Below, one piece after another: positions 16,952-25,789 of a stretch of 64,000 bases of DNA. Origin of the DNA: Pusillimonas noertemannii (GTDB lineage: Bacteria; Pseudomonadota; Gammaproteobacteria; Burkholderiales; Burkholderiaceae_B); assembly GCF_003096595.1 (NCBI RefSeq), contig NZ_QEKO01000006.1, positions 59,796 through 123,795 of the forward strand. The letters are read 5' to 3'. A program made the position numbers and the translations under genes. Below the pieces are notes generated by a model. That model had not been told where the DNA came from, ran no database searches, and saw only the letters and a program-made list of their open reading frames with translations. Every line of letters begins with the position of its first letter. Position 1 is the stretch's first letter.

Positions 16952-18304
16952 TCATGTCATGTGCTGTTGCTGCTCTTCTTGCCGGGCCATGAGCTTGTGC
17001 AGGCCGATCAGCACGCGCGCCACGGCGCCCGCGTGCTGTTTTACCCAATAGGCGCCGGCTTCTCCCATTCTGCCCAGGCGCTGCGGGTCGTCCAGCAACT
17101 GCAGGGCCAGCTGCACGGCGCTGTCGGGGTCGGGGGCGCGCAGGGCGGCGCCTTCCTGGATGGCGTCGGCGGCGGCCTGCTCGAAATTGCGTGTGTGGGG
17201 CCCCACTATCACGGGCAGGCCGACCGCGCAGGCCTCGATCAGGTTTTGCCCGCCCAGCGGCGCAAAGCTGCCGGCGACGATGGCCACCTGGCTGGCGGCG
17301 TAGTAGCGCGTCATTTCCCCTATGCTGTCGCCCAGCAGTACCGCGGCCGTGGCGCAGGCCTTGATGTTGCGCGAGGCGGTGCCGTCGCCGCTGGCGAACT
17401 GGCTGCGGCGCACGAAGGGGATGCCGGCCTTGGCGAGCAGGGCGGCCGCTTCGTCGAAGCGCTGGGGGTGGCGCGGGATCAGGCAGAACAGCACTTCGTC
17501 GGCCAACTGGTTGCCCAGGGCCGCGCCGCGCTTCAGTTGCTGGGCGATGGCATTGATGAACAGCTCGTCTTCGCCCTCGCGCGTGCTGGCGATGGTCAGC
17601 ATCTTGCGCGGCAGGGCGGTGGCAAAGGCCTTGCCGCGCGCCACTTCGTCGGGCGGTGGGGAGACGTCGAACTTGAAGTTGCCCGATACCCGGACGGCGA
17701 CGGCCCCCGCCTGCTCGAGGCGCTGAGCGTCCTGCAGGGTCTGTGCATAGACCGCGTGCAGGCTTTCATAGGCCTCGCGCATGACCCGGCCGGCACGCAG
17801 GCTCTGGCGCAGGGCGTTGTCGGAGAACCGCGCGCTGGCCAGCACCATGGGTATGCCCATGCGGCGTGCGGTGGCGATGATGTTGGGCCAGATCTCGCGC
17901 TCGATCATGACGCCCAGGCGGGGCTTGTAGTGGGCCAGGAAACGCTGCACGCCGCCTGGAAAGTCGTAGGGCAGCCATTCCTGCACGAGAAGGCCGTCGG
18001 CAATGGCCCGGGCGAACATGCGCGCCGCTTCCGCGCGGCCGGTGGCTGTCATGTGGGTCAGCAGCACCACCCGGCCTTCGTCGAGCAGGGCCTGGACCAG
18101 GGGCTGGGCGGCGCGGGTTTCGCCCAGGCTTACGGCATGGATCCAGACGGGCTGGCGTTGCGGGGCGGCCTTGGCATAGCGTCCGAAGCGCGGGCCCGAC
18201 ATCACTTCCCATTGGCCGCCGGCGCGCCGGGCCCGCAGCCCCATCCAGATCAGCAGCGCGGGGGCAAGAAGGGTTACGCCGGCGGTGTAGGCAAAGCGGT
18301 TCAC
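16952..18304 (-). CDS. waaA: 3-deoxy-D-manno-octulosonic acid (Kdo) transferase
   Basis: A 450-residue inner-membrane-associated glycosyltransferase (family GT30) that adds Kdo to lipid A precursor. An N-terminal membrane anchor precedes PVWIHAVSLGETRAA, with the catalytic Glu. Further landmarks are THMTATGR, ERE(I)WPNII, SARFSD, FVGGSF-like AIVAGSFAPLGGQNLIEACA and GPHTRNF. The start overlaps the waaC stop by 4 bp. The stop lies directly beside the palindromic element. Confidence 0.95.
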   Translation of the reverse strand: MNRFAYTAGVTLLAPALLIWMGLRARRAGGQWEVMSGPRFGRYAKAAPQRQPVWIHAVSLGETRAAQPLVQALLDEGRVVLLTHMTATGRAEAARMFARAIADGLLVQEWLPYDFPGGVQRFLAHYKPRLGVMIEREIWPNIIATARRMGIPMVLASARFSDNALRQSLRAGRVMREAYESLHAVYAQTLQDAQRLEQAGAVAVRVSGNFKFDVSPPPDEVARGKAFATALPRKMLTIASTREGEDELFINAIAQQLKRGAALGNQLADEVLFCLIPRHPQRFDEAAALLAKAGIPFVRRSQFASGDGTASRNIKACATAAVLLGDSIGEMTRYYAASQVAIVAGSFAPLGGQNLIEACAVGLPVIVGPHTRNFEQAAADAIQEGAALRAPDPDSAVQLALQLLDDPQRLGRMGEAGAYWVKQHAGAVARVLIGLHKLMARQEEQQQHMT

Positions 18305-19308
18305 GTGGACGCGTCCTGCTCGCCGGACGACTGGCCCGTAAGGGGAGCCGGCTTGCTGTAGTCGAGCGCCAGTTCGACGGCGCTAAGGACTGTTTGCGCC
18401 GAGGGGGCGCTGCCGCGCTCGCCCAGGCTGGCGGTGTAGGCCGCGCCCTGCAGCGGGGTGCGCACCGGGGTCGATGCCTTGTAGATGCCGATGGTTGGGC
18501 GGCCCAGACCCGCCGAAAGATGGGTAAGGCCGCTGTCCAGCCCGACCATGATGCGGGCGCGGGCCAGTACCTTGGCGATGTCGGTAAGGCTCATGCGCGG
18601 CAGCACCTGGGCGCCTTGGCGGCCGGCCACGAGGGCCTGGCCGCGCGCGGCTTCGGCGTCGTTGCCGGCCAGCAGCTTCAGGCCGAGCCCGTGCTCTTGC
18701 AGCCGGTCGAACACGGCGTGCCAGTCTTCGGCAGGCCAGAGCTTGTCGGGCCTGCTAGCCGACGGCATGATGATGGCGTAGGGCTCGATGGGCTGGCCCT
18801 CGGTGAAGGCCTGCAGGCCGAAATCGGGCGGCCCCTCGTATTGGTAGCCGAAGGCCGCCGCGGCCAGTTCGCGCTGGCGCGTAATGGCCGGCTGCCAGAA
18901 CTTGACCGCGTGCTTTACATCGTAAAAGAACGAGGCCAGCGGCTCGCGCGCCGACTTGCGGTCAAGGCCGTGACGCAGGCCGCGCGTCTGGCGCACCACC
19001 CATACCGATTTCATCAGGGCCTGCATGTCGAGCACCACGTCGTACTGCCGCGAGCGCAGGGTGTCGCGCAGAGCGGCGCGCTCGCTGCGCGTCTGGCGCG
19101 ACCACCAATGCTTGCGCCAGCGGCGATGCGCCACCGTGATCACTTCGTTCACCGCGGGATGCCAGGCGGGAATCTCGGCGAAATTCTCTTCGACCACCCA
19201 ATCGATCCGCGCATGCGGAACGTGCCGCGCAATGTCCGAAATGGCGGGCAGCATGTGGACCAGATCGCCCAGCGAGGATGATCGAACGATGAGGATTTTC
19301 GTTGTCAT
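18301..19308 (-). CDS. waaC: LPS heptosyltransferase I
   Basis: A 335-residue GT9 glycosyltransferase adding the first heptose to Kdo2-lipid A. It starts MTTKILIVRSSSLGDLVHML with the typical GDLVH motif, has WVVEE, and a second-half donor-binding region RPDKLWPAEDW, LLAGND and VGLDSGLTHLSAGLGRPTIG. The frame reaches upstream, but the ATG at 19308 gives the canonical N-terminus. It is coupled to waaA by a 4-bp overlap. Confidence 0.94.
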   Translation of the reverse strand: MTTKILIVRSSSLGDLVHMLPAISDIARHVPHARIDWVVEENFAEIPAWHPAVNEVITVAHRRWRKHWWSRQTRSERAALRDTLRSRQYDVVLDMQALMKSVWVVRQTRGLRHGLDRKSAREPLASFFYDVKHAVKFWQPAITRQRELAAAAFGYQYEGPPDFGLQAFTEGQPIEPYAIIMPSASRPDKLWPAEDWHAVFDRLQEHGLGLKLLAGNDAEAARGQALVAGRQGAQVLPRMSLTDIAKVLARARIMVGLDSGLTHLSAGLGRPTIGIYKASTPVRTPLQGAAYTASLGERGSAPSAQTVLSAVELALDYSKPAPLTGQSSGEQDAST

Positions 19309-19448
19309 GGCGCGATTATAAAGAGAACGGCATGGACGCGACCGGCATGCGAACAAATTGAAGCCGCGGGGGCGTTACACTGCAGGACTGTTTCCAACCC
19401 TGTTTTGCCGCGCCCGGCCTTGTAGCGCAGCGCGGCCTACCCAGCAAT

Positions 19449-20459
19449 ATGGCATCGAAAATTCTTGTCACGGGCGGCGCCGGATTCATCGGCAGCCATA
19501 CGGTCGTTGCGTTGCAGCAGGCCGGATACGACGCGCTGATACTGGACAATCTGTGCAACAGCAGTGTCGACGTCGTGGATCGCATCGCGCGCATCACGGG
19601 AGCCCGTGCCGACTTCATTGAAGGCGACATCCGCGACGCCGCCTTGCTGAAGCGCCTGTTCGCACAGCACGACATCAGCGCCGTGCTGCATTTTGCCGGC
19701 CTGAAGGCGGTGGGCGAATCCACCCGCCTGCCCCTGGCCTATTACGACAACAATGTGCATGGCAGCACATGCTTGTTGCAGGCCATGCGCGAGGCGGAGG
19801 TGCGCAGCTTCGTGTTTTCTTCTTCGGCCACCGTGTACGGCGACCCCCAGAAGCTTCCCCTGGTCGAGTCGCATCCCCGCTCGGCCACCAACCCCTATGG
19901 CCACAGCAAGCTGGTGGTCGAGGACATTCTGGAAAGCGTCCATCGCTCCGAACCGGGCTGGCGCATTGCGCGCCTGCGCTATTTCAATCCCGTGGGGGCG
20001 CATCCCAGCGGCCTCATCGGCGAGGCGCCGCAGGGCGTTCCCAACAACCTCATGCCTTATGTGGCCCAGGTGGCGTCGGGGCAGCGCCCCTGTCTGCAGG
20101 TGTTCGGCAGCGACTACGATACGCCGGACGGCACCGGGGTGCGCGACTATATCCACGTGATGGACCTGGCCCAGGGCCACGTGGCCGCATTGCGGCATTG
20201 TCTGCAGTCCGAGGGCGAGATGCTGACGGTAAACCTGGGCACGGGCACCGGCTATTCGGTGCTGCAGATGATCAAGGCTTTCGAAGAGGCCAGCGGAAGG
20301 ACGATTGCCTACGAGGTGGCGGCAAGGCGCCCCGGCGACATCGCCGCATGCTGGGCGGACACGACGCTGGCGTGGAAGGCGCTGGGATGGCGCGCCGAGA
20401 AGGGCATTGCCGATATGTGCCGCGATGCCTGGCGCTGGGAAAGCGGACGTTCGCAATAG
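19449..20459 (+). CDS. galE: UDP-glucose 4-epimerase
   Basis: A 336-residue extended short-chain dehydrogenase that interconverts UDP-glucose and UDP-galactose. The NAD-binding motif is GGAGFIGSH (residues 9-17). The active-site YxxxK is in NPYGHSKLVVED, with the upstream catalytic Ser in FVFSSSATVYGDP. Other family blocks are RYFNPVGAHPSG, GTGVRDYIHVMDLA and NLGTGTGYSVLQM. No RBS is clear before the ATG. It uses the UDP-glucose made by GalU. Confidence 0.95.
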   Translation: MASKILVTGGAGFIGSHTVVALQQAGYDALILDNLCNSSVDVVDRIARITGARADFIEGDIRDAALLKRLFAQHDISAVLHFAGLKAVGESTRLPLAYYDNNVHGSTCLLQAMREAEVRSFVFSSSATVYGDPQKLPLVESHPRSATNPYGHSKLVVEDILESVHRSEPGWRIARLRYFNPVGAHPSGLIGEAPQGVPNNLMPYVAQVASGQRPCLQVFGSDYDTPDGTGVRDYIHVMDLAQGHVAALRHCLQSEGEMLTVNLGTGTGYSVLQMIKAFEEASGRTIAYEVAARRPGDIAACWADTTLAWKALGWRAEKGIADMCRDAWRWESGRSQ

Positions 20460-20543
20460 ACCCGGGCTTGGCATGGGCGCTTGTCTGCCTGACGCCGGCA
20501 TTGGCGGCGAAGCGGCCCGGCGGCGCTTGCGAAGCGAAGCCGC

Positions 20544-22052
20544 TTATTGCACGCTGTCGGCGGCGTTGAGCGCCGACAGCGCGCCCACGACCCGGTTCTC
20601 GAGCAGGCTTTGCAGCGCGGCGGTAATGCAGCGCGTGAACTCCATGTCTTGGGGCAGCGAGGTGCCGAACACGGCCTCGACCTGCAGCACGGCATCGACC
20701 AGGTCGTGAGGATTGGCCTGACGGCCGCCCGCCTTGCGGACCGCGGCCAGCAGTTCGTCGCGCAGCGGGTCATTGAGGAACAGCTCTTCGAAGCGCTCGT
20801 TCAGGCCGGTAAGGCAGCGTATCCAGGCCGCGACGACGAGGGCGTGGCGGTCAATGGGCAGGCCGTGCGCCAGGCGCAGCTGCATGGGCTGGATGATGCT
20901 GCCGGGCAGGACCAGGGTGGTGTCCATGGCCAGTTGGGGGATCGAGCGTTCGACCGCGACGTTGGCGAATCGGCGCAGCAGGCGCGCCTTGTAGTCTTGC
21001 CAGTCGGGCTTGACCAGGCGCGGCAAGGTGCTTGCCGCATCGACCATGAGGCTGTCGATGAATTGCGCCATTTCGGGCACCTGCATGGCCTGGTGCGTGG
21101 TTTTGTAGCCGGCTGCGCTGCCCAGGCAGGCCAGGGCGCATTGTGCGCCGCCCAGCAGGCGTTCGTGCATCTGCTCGTAGGGCAGGACGTGCGCCGTGAA
21201 GATCGCCCCCGCCTGTTCCCAGGGCGGCCGGCCGGCCGAGAACCAGTCTTGGATGACCCATTGCGAGAAGGGCTCGGTGACCACCGGCGCGGCATCGTGC
21301 AGGCCCAGCAGGGTTTCGGCCTGCACCAGGTCGCCCGCCCGCACCGTAGGCGTGTCGCGGTCGACCAGCGAGCAGGGGCAGGCATAGCGGTCGAGGAAGT
21401 GCTGCAGAAGGCCTTGGTCGCCCAGGTCGCGCTGCACGTGGTCGATGTAGTGCTCGAGCACGCGCTGCAGCACTTTGCCGTTGGAGGCCATGTTGTCGCA
21501 GCTGAGCAAGGTGAAGGGCGCCAGGCCAAGCTGCTTGCGCTGGAATATGGCCCAGGCCAGCAGGCCGATGGCGGTGCCGGCGTTGTGGGGGGAGTTCAGG
21601 TCGAGCCCGACGTCGGGGTCATTGACGTCGAGGGCGTCATGGACGGGGTCGTGATGGTATCCCCTGGGCGTGATGGTGAGCGTGACGATCTGGGTCTGGG
21701 GCGAGACCAGGGCGTCGAGCACGGCCTGGCGGTCGTCTTGCAGGCAGGCGCTGCGGGCGATGCTGCCGATGATGCGCGCCTGCAGCGCGTCGTTGTCGCG
21801 CACGAGCAGGGTATAGAGGTTGTCTTGCGGGCCCAGGGCCTGGGCCAGCGCCGGATTGCGCAGGCTGACGCTGAACATGCCCCAAATCGGCTCGGCCTGC
21901 ATGATGTCGTCGGTATAGACGGCCTGGTGGCTGCGATGGAAGGCCCCGGCGCCCAGGTGGACGATGCGCATGGGCAGGTTGTCGCGCGGGTAGCCGGGGC
22001 GCGCAATGTGGCCCGGTACCATCTGCAGGGTTGCGCTGGAGAGTCGTGGCAT
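20544..22052 (-). CDS. Mannitol dehydrogenase family oxidoreductase
   Basis: A 502-residue NAD-dependent polyol or hexuronate dehydrogenase (long-chain, zinc-independent). It shows RIVHLGAGAFHRSHQAVYTD at the N-terminus (dinucleotide fold), TLTITPRGYHHD, LLSCDNMASNGKVL, KRTLG-like region and a C-terminal helical domain with YKTTHQAMQ. The catalytic Lys is probably in the segment GSAAGYKTTHQ. Substrates of relatives include mannitol, arabitol and fructuronate; the sequence does not tell which. The ATG at 22052 is chosen from the fold start. It is convergent with galE. Confidence 0.85.
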   Translation of the reverse strand: MPRLSSATLQMVPGHIARPGYPRDNLPMRIVHLGAGAFHRSHQAVYTDDIMQAEPIWGMFSVSLRNPALAQALGPQDNLYTLLVRDNDALQARIIGSIARSACLQDDRQAVLDALVSPQTQIVTLTITPRGYHHDPVHDALDVNDPDVGLDLNSPHNAGTAIGLLAWAIFQRKQLGLAPFTLLSCDNMASNGKVLQRVLEHYIDHVQRDLGDQGLLQHFLDRYACPCSLVDRDTPTVRAGDLVQAETLLGLHDAAPVVTEPFSQWVIQDWFSAGRPPWEQAGAIFTAHVLPYEQMHERLLGGAQCALACLGSAAGYKTTHQAMQVPEMAQFIDSLMVDAASTLPRLVKPDWQDYKARLLRRFANVAVERSIPQLAMDTTLVLPGSIIQPMQLRLAHGLPIDRHALVVAAWIRCLTGLNERFEELFLNDPLRDELLAAVRKAGGRQANPHDLVDAVLQVEAVFGTSLPQDMEFTRCITAALQSLLENRVVGALSALNAADSVQ

Positions 22053-22322
22053 GGCGTCGGCTCCAAACCGTAAAGGGGGCGGGTTCTGCTTGCGTTGCCC
22101 GGCCCGGGGCAGACCCCTATTATGAGACGGCTTATCGAGCAAGGCAAACGGCTGGGGCGGCGCATTTGCCGGTTTGGGCGCTTTGGGCGATCGGCGTTAA
22201 AATGGGCTCCGGCCATGCGTCTTGTGTCATGTTTCTCGGGCGCCGGCCCTTCCATATGCGGCCGCCCGGCGCGGCCGCTTGTTTGAATGCGAAGCCCCGG
22301 GCTTCGCCCCTCGGGAACAGGT

Positions 22323-23324
22323 ATGACCACACCCCTCGATAGGCCGGCCGCCCACGAAGCGGCAGGCCCCGCCCCTGGCTACGATCCGAGCCAGAAGCAA
22401 AAGTCGCAAGCCAAGACCTCGCGCATTCCCATCAAGATCATTCCCGCCGAGCGGCTGAAAAAGCCCGAGTGGATCCGCGTCAAGGCGGCCTCGCCCGGTT
22501 CGCGCTTCTACGACATCAAGCGCATCTTGCGCGAGCACAACCTGCACACCGTGTGCGAAGAGGCTTCGTGTCCCAATATCGGCGAATGCTTCGGCAAGGG
22601 CACGGCCACCTTCATGATCATGGGCGACAAATGCACGCGCCGCTGTCCTTTCTGTGACGTCGGCCACGGCCGCCCCGACCCGCTCGATGTCAATGAGCCC
22701 GTCAACCTGGCACGCACGATTGCGGCACTGAAGCTGTCGTACGTGGTCATCACCTCGGTCGACCGCGACGACCTGCGCGACGGCGGCGCCGCGCACTTCG
22801 TCGAATGCATCCAGAAGGTGCGCGAGCTGTCGCCCTCGACCCGCATCGAGGTGCTGGTGCCCGATTTCCGCGGCCGGCTCGACCGCGCGCTGGCCATTCT
22901 CAATGGCGGCCCGCCCGATGTCATGAACCACAACCTCGAAACCGTGCCCCGCCTGTACAAGCAGGCCCGTCCGGGTTCCGACTACCAGCATTCGCTCAAG
23001 CTGCTGTCCGAGTTCAAGGCGCTGCACCCCGACGTTCCCACGAAATCGGGCCTGATGCTGGGCCTGGGCGAAACCGACGAGGAAATCCTCGAGGTCATGC
23101 GCGACCTGCGCGCCCATAATGTCGACATGCTGACCATCGGCCAGTACCTGCAGCCTTCCGAGCATCACCTGCCTGTGCTGCGCTACGTGCATCCTGATAC
23201 GTTTGCGATGTTCGAGCGCGAGGCGTACGAGATGGGCTTTACGCATGCGGCGGTGGGGGCCATGGTGCGGTCTTCCTACCATGCCGACGAGCAGGCTCAT
23301 GCGGCGGGGGTGGACGCGCTTTAG
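22323..23324 (+). CDS. lipA: Lipoyl synthase
   Basis: A 333-residue radical-SAM enzyme that inserts two sulfurs into protein-bound octanoate. The auxiliary cluster motif is [12 protein letters not shown]; the radical-SAM motif is CTRRCPFC in [18 protein letters not shown]. The C-terminal RSSYHADEQ has the Ser that ligates the auxiliary cluster. The N-terminal extension with [19 protein letters not shown] is normal. It stands alone: lipB is about 12 kb upstream on the other strand. A palindromic element follows it. Confidence 0.96.
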   Translation: MTTPLDRPAAHEAAGPAPGYDPSQKQKSQAKTSRIPIKIIPAERLKKPEWIRVKAASPGSRFYDIKRILREHNLHTVCEEASCPNIGECFGKGTATFMIMGDKCTRRCPFCDVGHGRPDPLDVNEPVNLARTIAALKLSYVVITSVDRDDLRDGGAAHFVECIQKVRELSPSTRIEVLVPDFRGRLDRALAILNGGPPDVMNHNLETVPRLYKQARPGSDYQHSLKLLSEFKALHPDVPTKSGLMLGLGETDEEILEVMRDLRAHNVDMLTIGQYLQPSEHHLPVLRYVHPDTFAMFEREAYEMGFTHAAVGAMVRSSYHADEQAHAAGVDAL

Positions 23325-23393
23325 TGGCTTTGCGCATATATCTAGGTGTTTTTTGAGCTCTTTAGCAGGGTGATTTGAGTTCTTCAGCCGGGA

Positions 23394-23595
23394 GAGGGGC
23401 GGCATGCCCTTTTCCGGGCCGGCACCCTGCGGCCCTTCGGGCTGCCCGAATTTCTCTCGTTTGCCCGGGCGGCGGCAGAACTCAACCTCGCCGCTTTGCG
23501 GCTCGGGATTCAGACAGGCTGTCGCCGAAGGCCCCCGGTCAAACGAAAGAAATTCGGCGCGGGTGGACGGCCCGGAAAAGGGCATGCCGCCCCTC
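23394..23595. repeat. 202-bp palindromic element, copy 2
   Basis: Outer arms at 23394-23420 and 23569-23595 pair perfectly over 27 bp. Inner arms at 23447-23463 and 23540-23556 pair with one mismatch of 17. The core is nearly the same as in the copies at 16745 and 56763, but the stem sequences differ and both arms have changed together. It lies between the convergent genes lipA and a cupin. Two GAG-TCTT-AGC motifs precede it on the left (about 23354-23387). Confidence 0.9.
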
Positions 23596-23655
23596 GCCCT
23601 CAGGGTTGGGGTGGATACTAGAGCCGGGTTCATGACAATGACGCTTGACCACCAA

Positions 23656-24204
23656 TCAGTGGTTGTAGTCATCCTCCAGCTGGCGCGGCTCGTAGCCCTC
23701 GGCGCCGGGGGCGGGTTCTTTGGGGCGTGAAATTACGCGCTTCTGGAACAGCATGTTCATGAACATGTACATGGGCTTGGACTTGATGACCAGGGCCCGC
23801 GCGGGCTTGTGCGGGTCGGCGTTGAAGTGCTGGTGCACGCAATTGCTGTGCACAACGGCCACGTCGCCTGCCTTCCAGTCATAGCGGATGCCGTCGTGTA
23901 TTTCGTAGCCGATGCCGTCAAGAATGTAGAAGGCGGCTTCGTTCACATGCCCGTGCTTGCCGTTGCGCCCCCCCGGGGCGTATTCCTCCAGGTGGATGTG
24001 CAGGGTCTGGGTCAGGCCGTCGGGTGGTTCGACGTAGTGGCGGCTGAATGACTGCGGGCCGTCCTTGAGCTTGATCTTGGTGCCTTTGATGACGCGGGGC
24101 GCGGAACGCAGGCGCTCGAGCTCGTCCTTCAGGCTGTACTCGCCGGCGATGGCGCGTAGAAATGTGCGGTCCTTGGTGCTGTAGTGATGCGATTCGTCGG
24201 CCAT
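23656..24204 (-). CDS. HQHFN-type single-domain cupin protein
   Basis: A 182-residue cytoplasmic cupin, close paralogue of the one at 5407-5961. Ligands H84, H86 and E89 are in GKHGHVNEAAFYILDG, and HQHFN at 124-128 supplies the last His. The C-terminal PRPKEPAPGAEGYEPR is also shared. The ATG at 24204 has GAGGAGG just upstream. It lies 65 bp downstream of a solute-binding protein gene on the same strand, repeating the cupin plus binding-protein pairing seen near the left end. Confidence 0.84.
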   Translation of the reverse strand: MADESHHYSTKDRTFLRAIAGEYSLKDELERLRSAPRVIKGTKIKLKDGPQSFSRHYVEPPDGLTQTLHIHLEEYAPGGRNGKHGHVNEAAFYILDGIGYEIHDGIRYDWKAGDVAVVHSNCVHQHFNADPHKPARALVIKSKPMYMFMNMLFQKRVISRPKEPAPGAEGYEPRQLEDDYNH

Positions 24205-24269
24205 ATGTCCTCCTCTTTTCATGTGCCGTGCGGGGCGTGTGCGCACCGCACGGGTGTGCTTGCGCGCCT

Positions 24270-25349
24270 CTACTTGACGCTTGCCTGGTCCTTCAGGAAC
24301 AGGTCTTGCCAGATTGCCTGCCACTTCTGGGCTTCGTCCAGCACGATGACGGGGTCGATCATCTTGTAGGGGAACTTGTTCAGGGGGCTGTCGACGGCGT
24401 TGCTCGAGGGCACGCGGTTGCGGGCCTTGATGAGCTCCTGTCCTTCCCGCGAGAGCATGAAGTCGGTGAACAGCAGCGCGGCGTGGGGATGGGGCGCATG
24501 GGCGGCGATGCCGATGGCGTTGGGGCGGCCGAAGGTGGGCGCCAGCGGCTTCCAGCCCACGGGGGCGCCCTTCAGGCGCAGGCGTTCGACGTTCTGGTTG
24601 TACACGGTGGCGGCCATGGGCATTTCTCCGGCGGCCAGCAATTCGGCGATCAGGGTGTGGCCCGTGCGTATTTGCGGCTTGGTGGCCGCCAGCTTGCGGA
24701 AGTACTCAAGCCCTTTTTCTTCGCCCATGCTCTTGACGACGGCCGCGAACCAGTCGCTGTCGCCGGCCTCGATGGCCACCTTGCCGTGCCAGCGCGGGTC
24801 GAGCAGGTCTTCATAGGTGTCGGGTACTTCGTCTTCCTTGACCAGGTCGGTGTTGTAGCCCAGCACGAAGAAATTGAAGCGGTCGGCCACATAGTGCCTG
24901 TGCTCGGGAAAGGCGACGTCGGGAATGTCCTTGAAATGCGGGCTGAAGAAGGTGGTGAGGATCTTCTCGCGGTACAGCGCTTCCATCTCGGGGCCATTGG
25001 TTTCAATCACATCGGGCGAGTATCTGCCGGCGCGCGCCTCGGTGACCGCGCGGTTGAGCACTTTCTCGCTGCCCGCCCGCCACAGCGTGACCTTCACGCC
25101 CGGATACTTCTTTTCGAAGGCCTCGGTAATGGGCACGGAATCCTTCAGATTCAACGAGGTGTAGATGACGACGGTGCCTTCCTCGCGGGCGCCTTCCAGC
25201 AGGCGCTGTTCGCGGTCCGGGCCTTCATAGGAAAGGACGGCGTTGACTTCTTCGGGGCTGGGCTGCGCGTGGGAGGTATGGAGTGAAAGCACAGCGCATA
25301 GGCTGAACAGCATGAAGCTTTGGAACAGGTGCAGCGGGCGGTTTCTCAT
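24270..25349 (-). CDS. Periplasmic solute-binding protein, iron(III)/family-1 type
   Basis: A 359-residue binding protein, fourth member of the family in this window. The signal peptide ends TSHAQ. Landmarks are TVVIYTSLN, LWRAGSEKVLNRAVTEARAG, DLLDPRWHGKVAI, MGEEKGLEYF and AAGEMPMAATVYN. GISVRKGHT is replaced by PQIRTGHTL, so the binding site has diverged. The start at 25349 is preceded by GGAGAC, whereas the upstream ATG at 25379 has none. An operator-like palindrome lies 42 bp upstream. No permease or ATPase gene is near. Confidence 0.85.
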   Translation of the reverse strand: MRNRPLHLFQSFMLFSLCAVLSLHTSHAQPSPEEVNAVLSYEGPDREQRLLEGAREEGTVVIYTSLNLKDSVPITEAFEKKYPGVKVTLWRAGSEKVLNRAVTEARAGRYSPDVIETNGPEMEALYREKILTTFFSPHFKDIPDVAFPEHRHYVADRFNFFVLGYNTDLVKEDEVPDTYEDLLDPRWHGKVAIEAGDSDWFAAVVKSMGEEKGLEYFRKLAATKPQIRTGHTLIAELLAAGEMPMAATVYNQNVERLRLKGAPVGWKPLAPTFGRPNAIGIAAHAPHPHAALLFTDFMLSREGQELIKARNRVPSSNAVDSPLNKFPYKMIDPVIVLDEAQKWQAIWQDLFLKDQASVK

Positions 25350-25390
25350 TGCTTGTCTCCTGTGGGCCATGGATGGCATTCATATTATTC

Positions 25391-25419
25391 CTTTATATGG
25401 AACACTGATCTATATAAAG
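25391..25419. promoter_or_regulatory. IclR-like operator upstream of the binding-protein gene
   Basis: CTTTATATGGAAC at 25391-25403 mirrors 25407-25419 with two mismatches in 13 bp and a 3-base spacer; the outer 8 bp are perfect. It lies 42 bp before the minus-strand start at 25349. It belongs to the same family as the boxes at 6728, 25677 and 34991. The 440-bp gap to 25790 also holds a GTTCC and a GGAAC half-site at 25475-25495. Confidence 0.6.
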
Positions 25420-25641
25420 GTACGATGGAATTTAGACCCGCCTCTGTTCCAAGTCAATAAGAAATTGGGACGCCGTTCCTTTTTCATTGCGGAACGCCGC
25501 GGCGCGGCGGGTGTCCGCAATGCGCTTTCCGCCTCTGTCTTCGGCCCGCGTGCTCGAGGATGTCGAAGGATGGCGCGCCATTCGGAGCGCCGGGCGCGGC
25601 TTTTTTCATGCGGCCCGAAACCGTCCTGGGTGCTTTCCTTA

Positions 25642-25671
25642 TTGACAGAATGTTTTTGTCGGTGCTATCTT
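25642..25671 (+). promoter_or_regulatory. Sigma-70-type promoter for the Rieske oxygenase gene
   Basis: TTGACA at 25642-25647 and TATCTT at 25666-25671 are separated by 18 bases. The predicted transcription start lies within the operator that follows, the position expected for repression. Confidence 0.6.
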
Positions 25672-25676
25672 ATCCC

Positions 25677-25700
25677 TATATAGGAACGCCGTTCTTTATA
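25677..25700. promoter_or_regulatory. IclR-like operator at the Rieske gene promoter
   Basis: The core GGAACGCCGTTC is flanked by TATATA and TTTATA, with a further GGAAC at 25703-25707. The arrangement GAAC-N3-GTTC-N9-GAAC and many flanking bases are the same as at 6728. The site covers the predicted transcription start. Confidence 0.6.
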
Positions 25701-25789
25701 ACGGAACAAAAGGAGGCAAGTCCCTCGCCCGCAATAGGCGGCGTGTCCTGTCCCAAGGGATTCTCATTATTGCCGCGAGGAGATCAAGC

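Noticed and set aside
22053-22322. RNA gene or riboswitch before lipA
   Set aside because: The 270-bp gap shows no tRNA-like or known riboswitch pattern; only short GC-rich stems are seen.
25380-25789. Insertion-sequence remnant in the gap before the Rieske gene
   Set aside because: No terminal inverted repeats, target duplication or transposase fragment; the content is explained by operators and a promoter.
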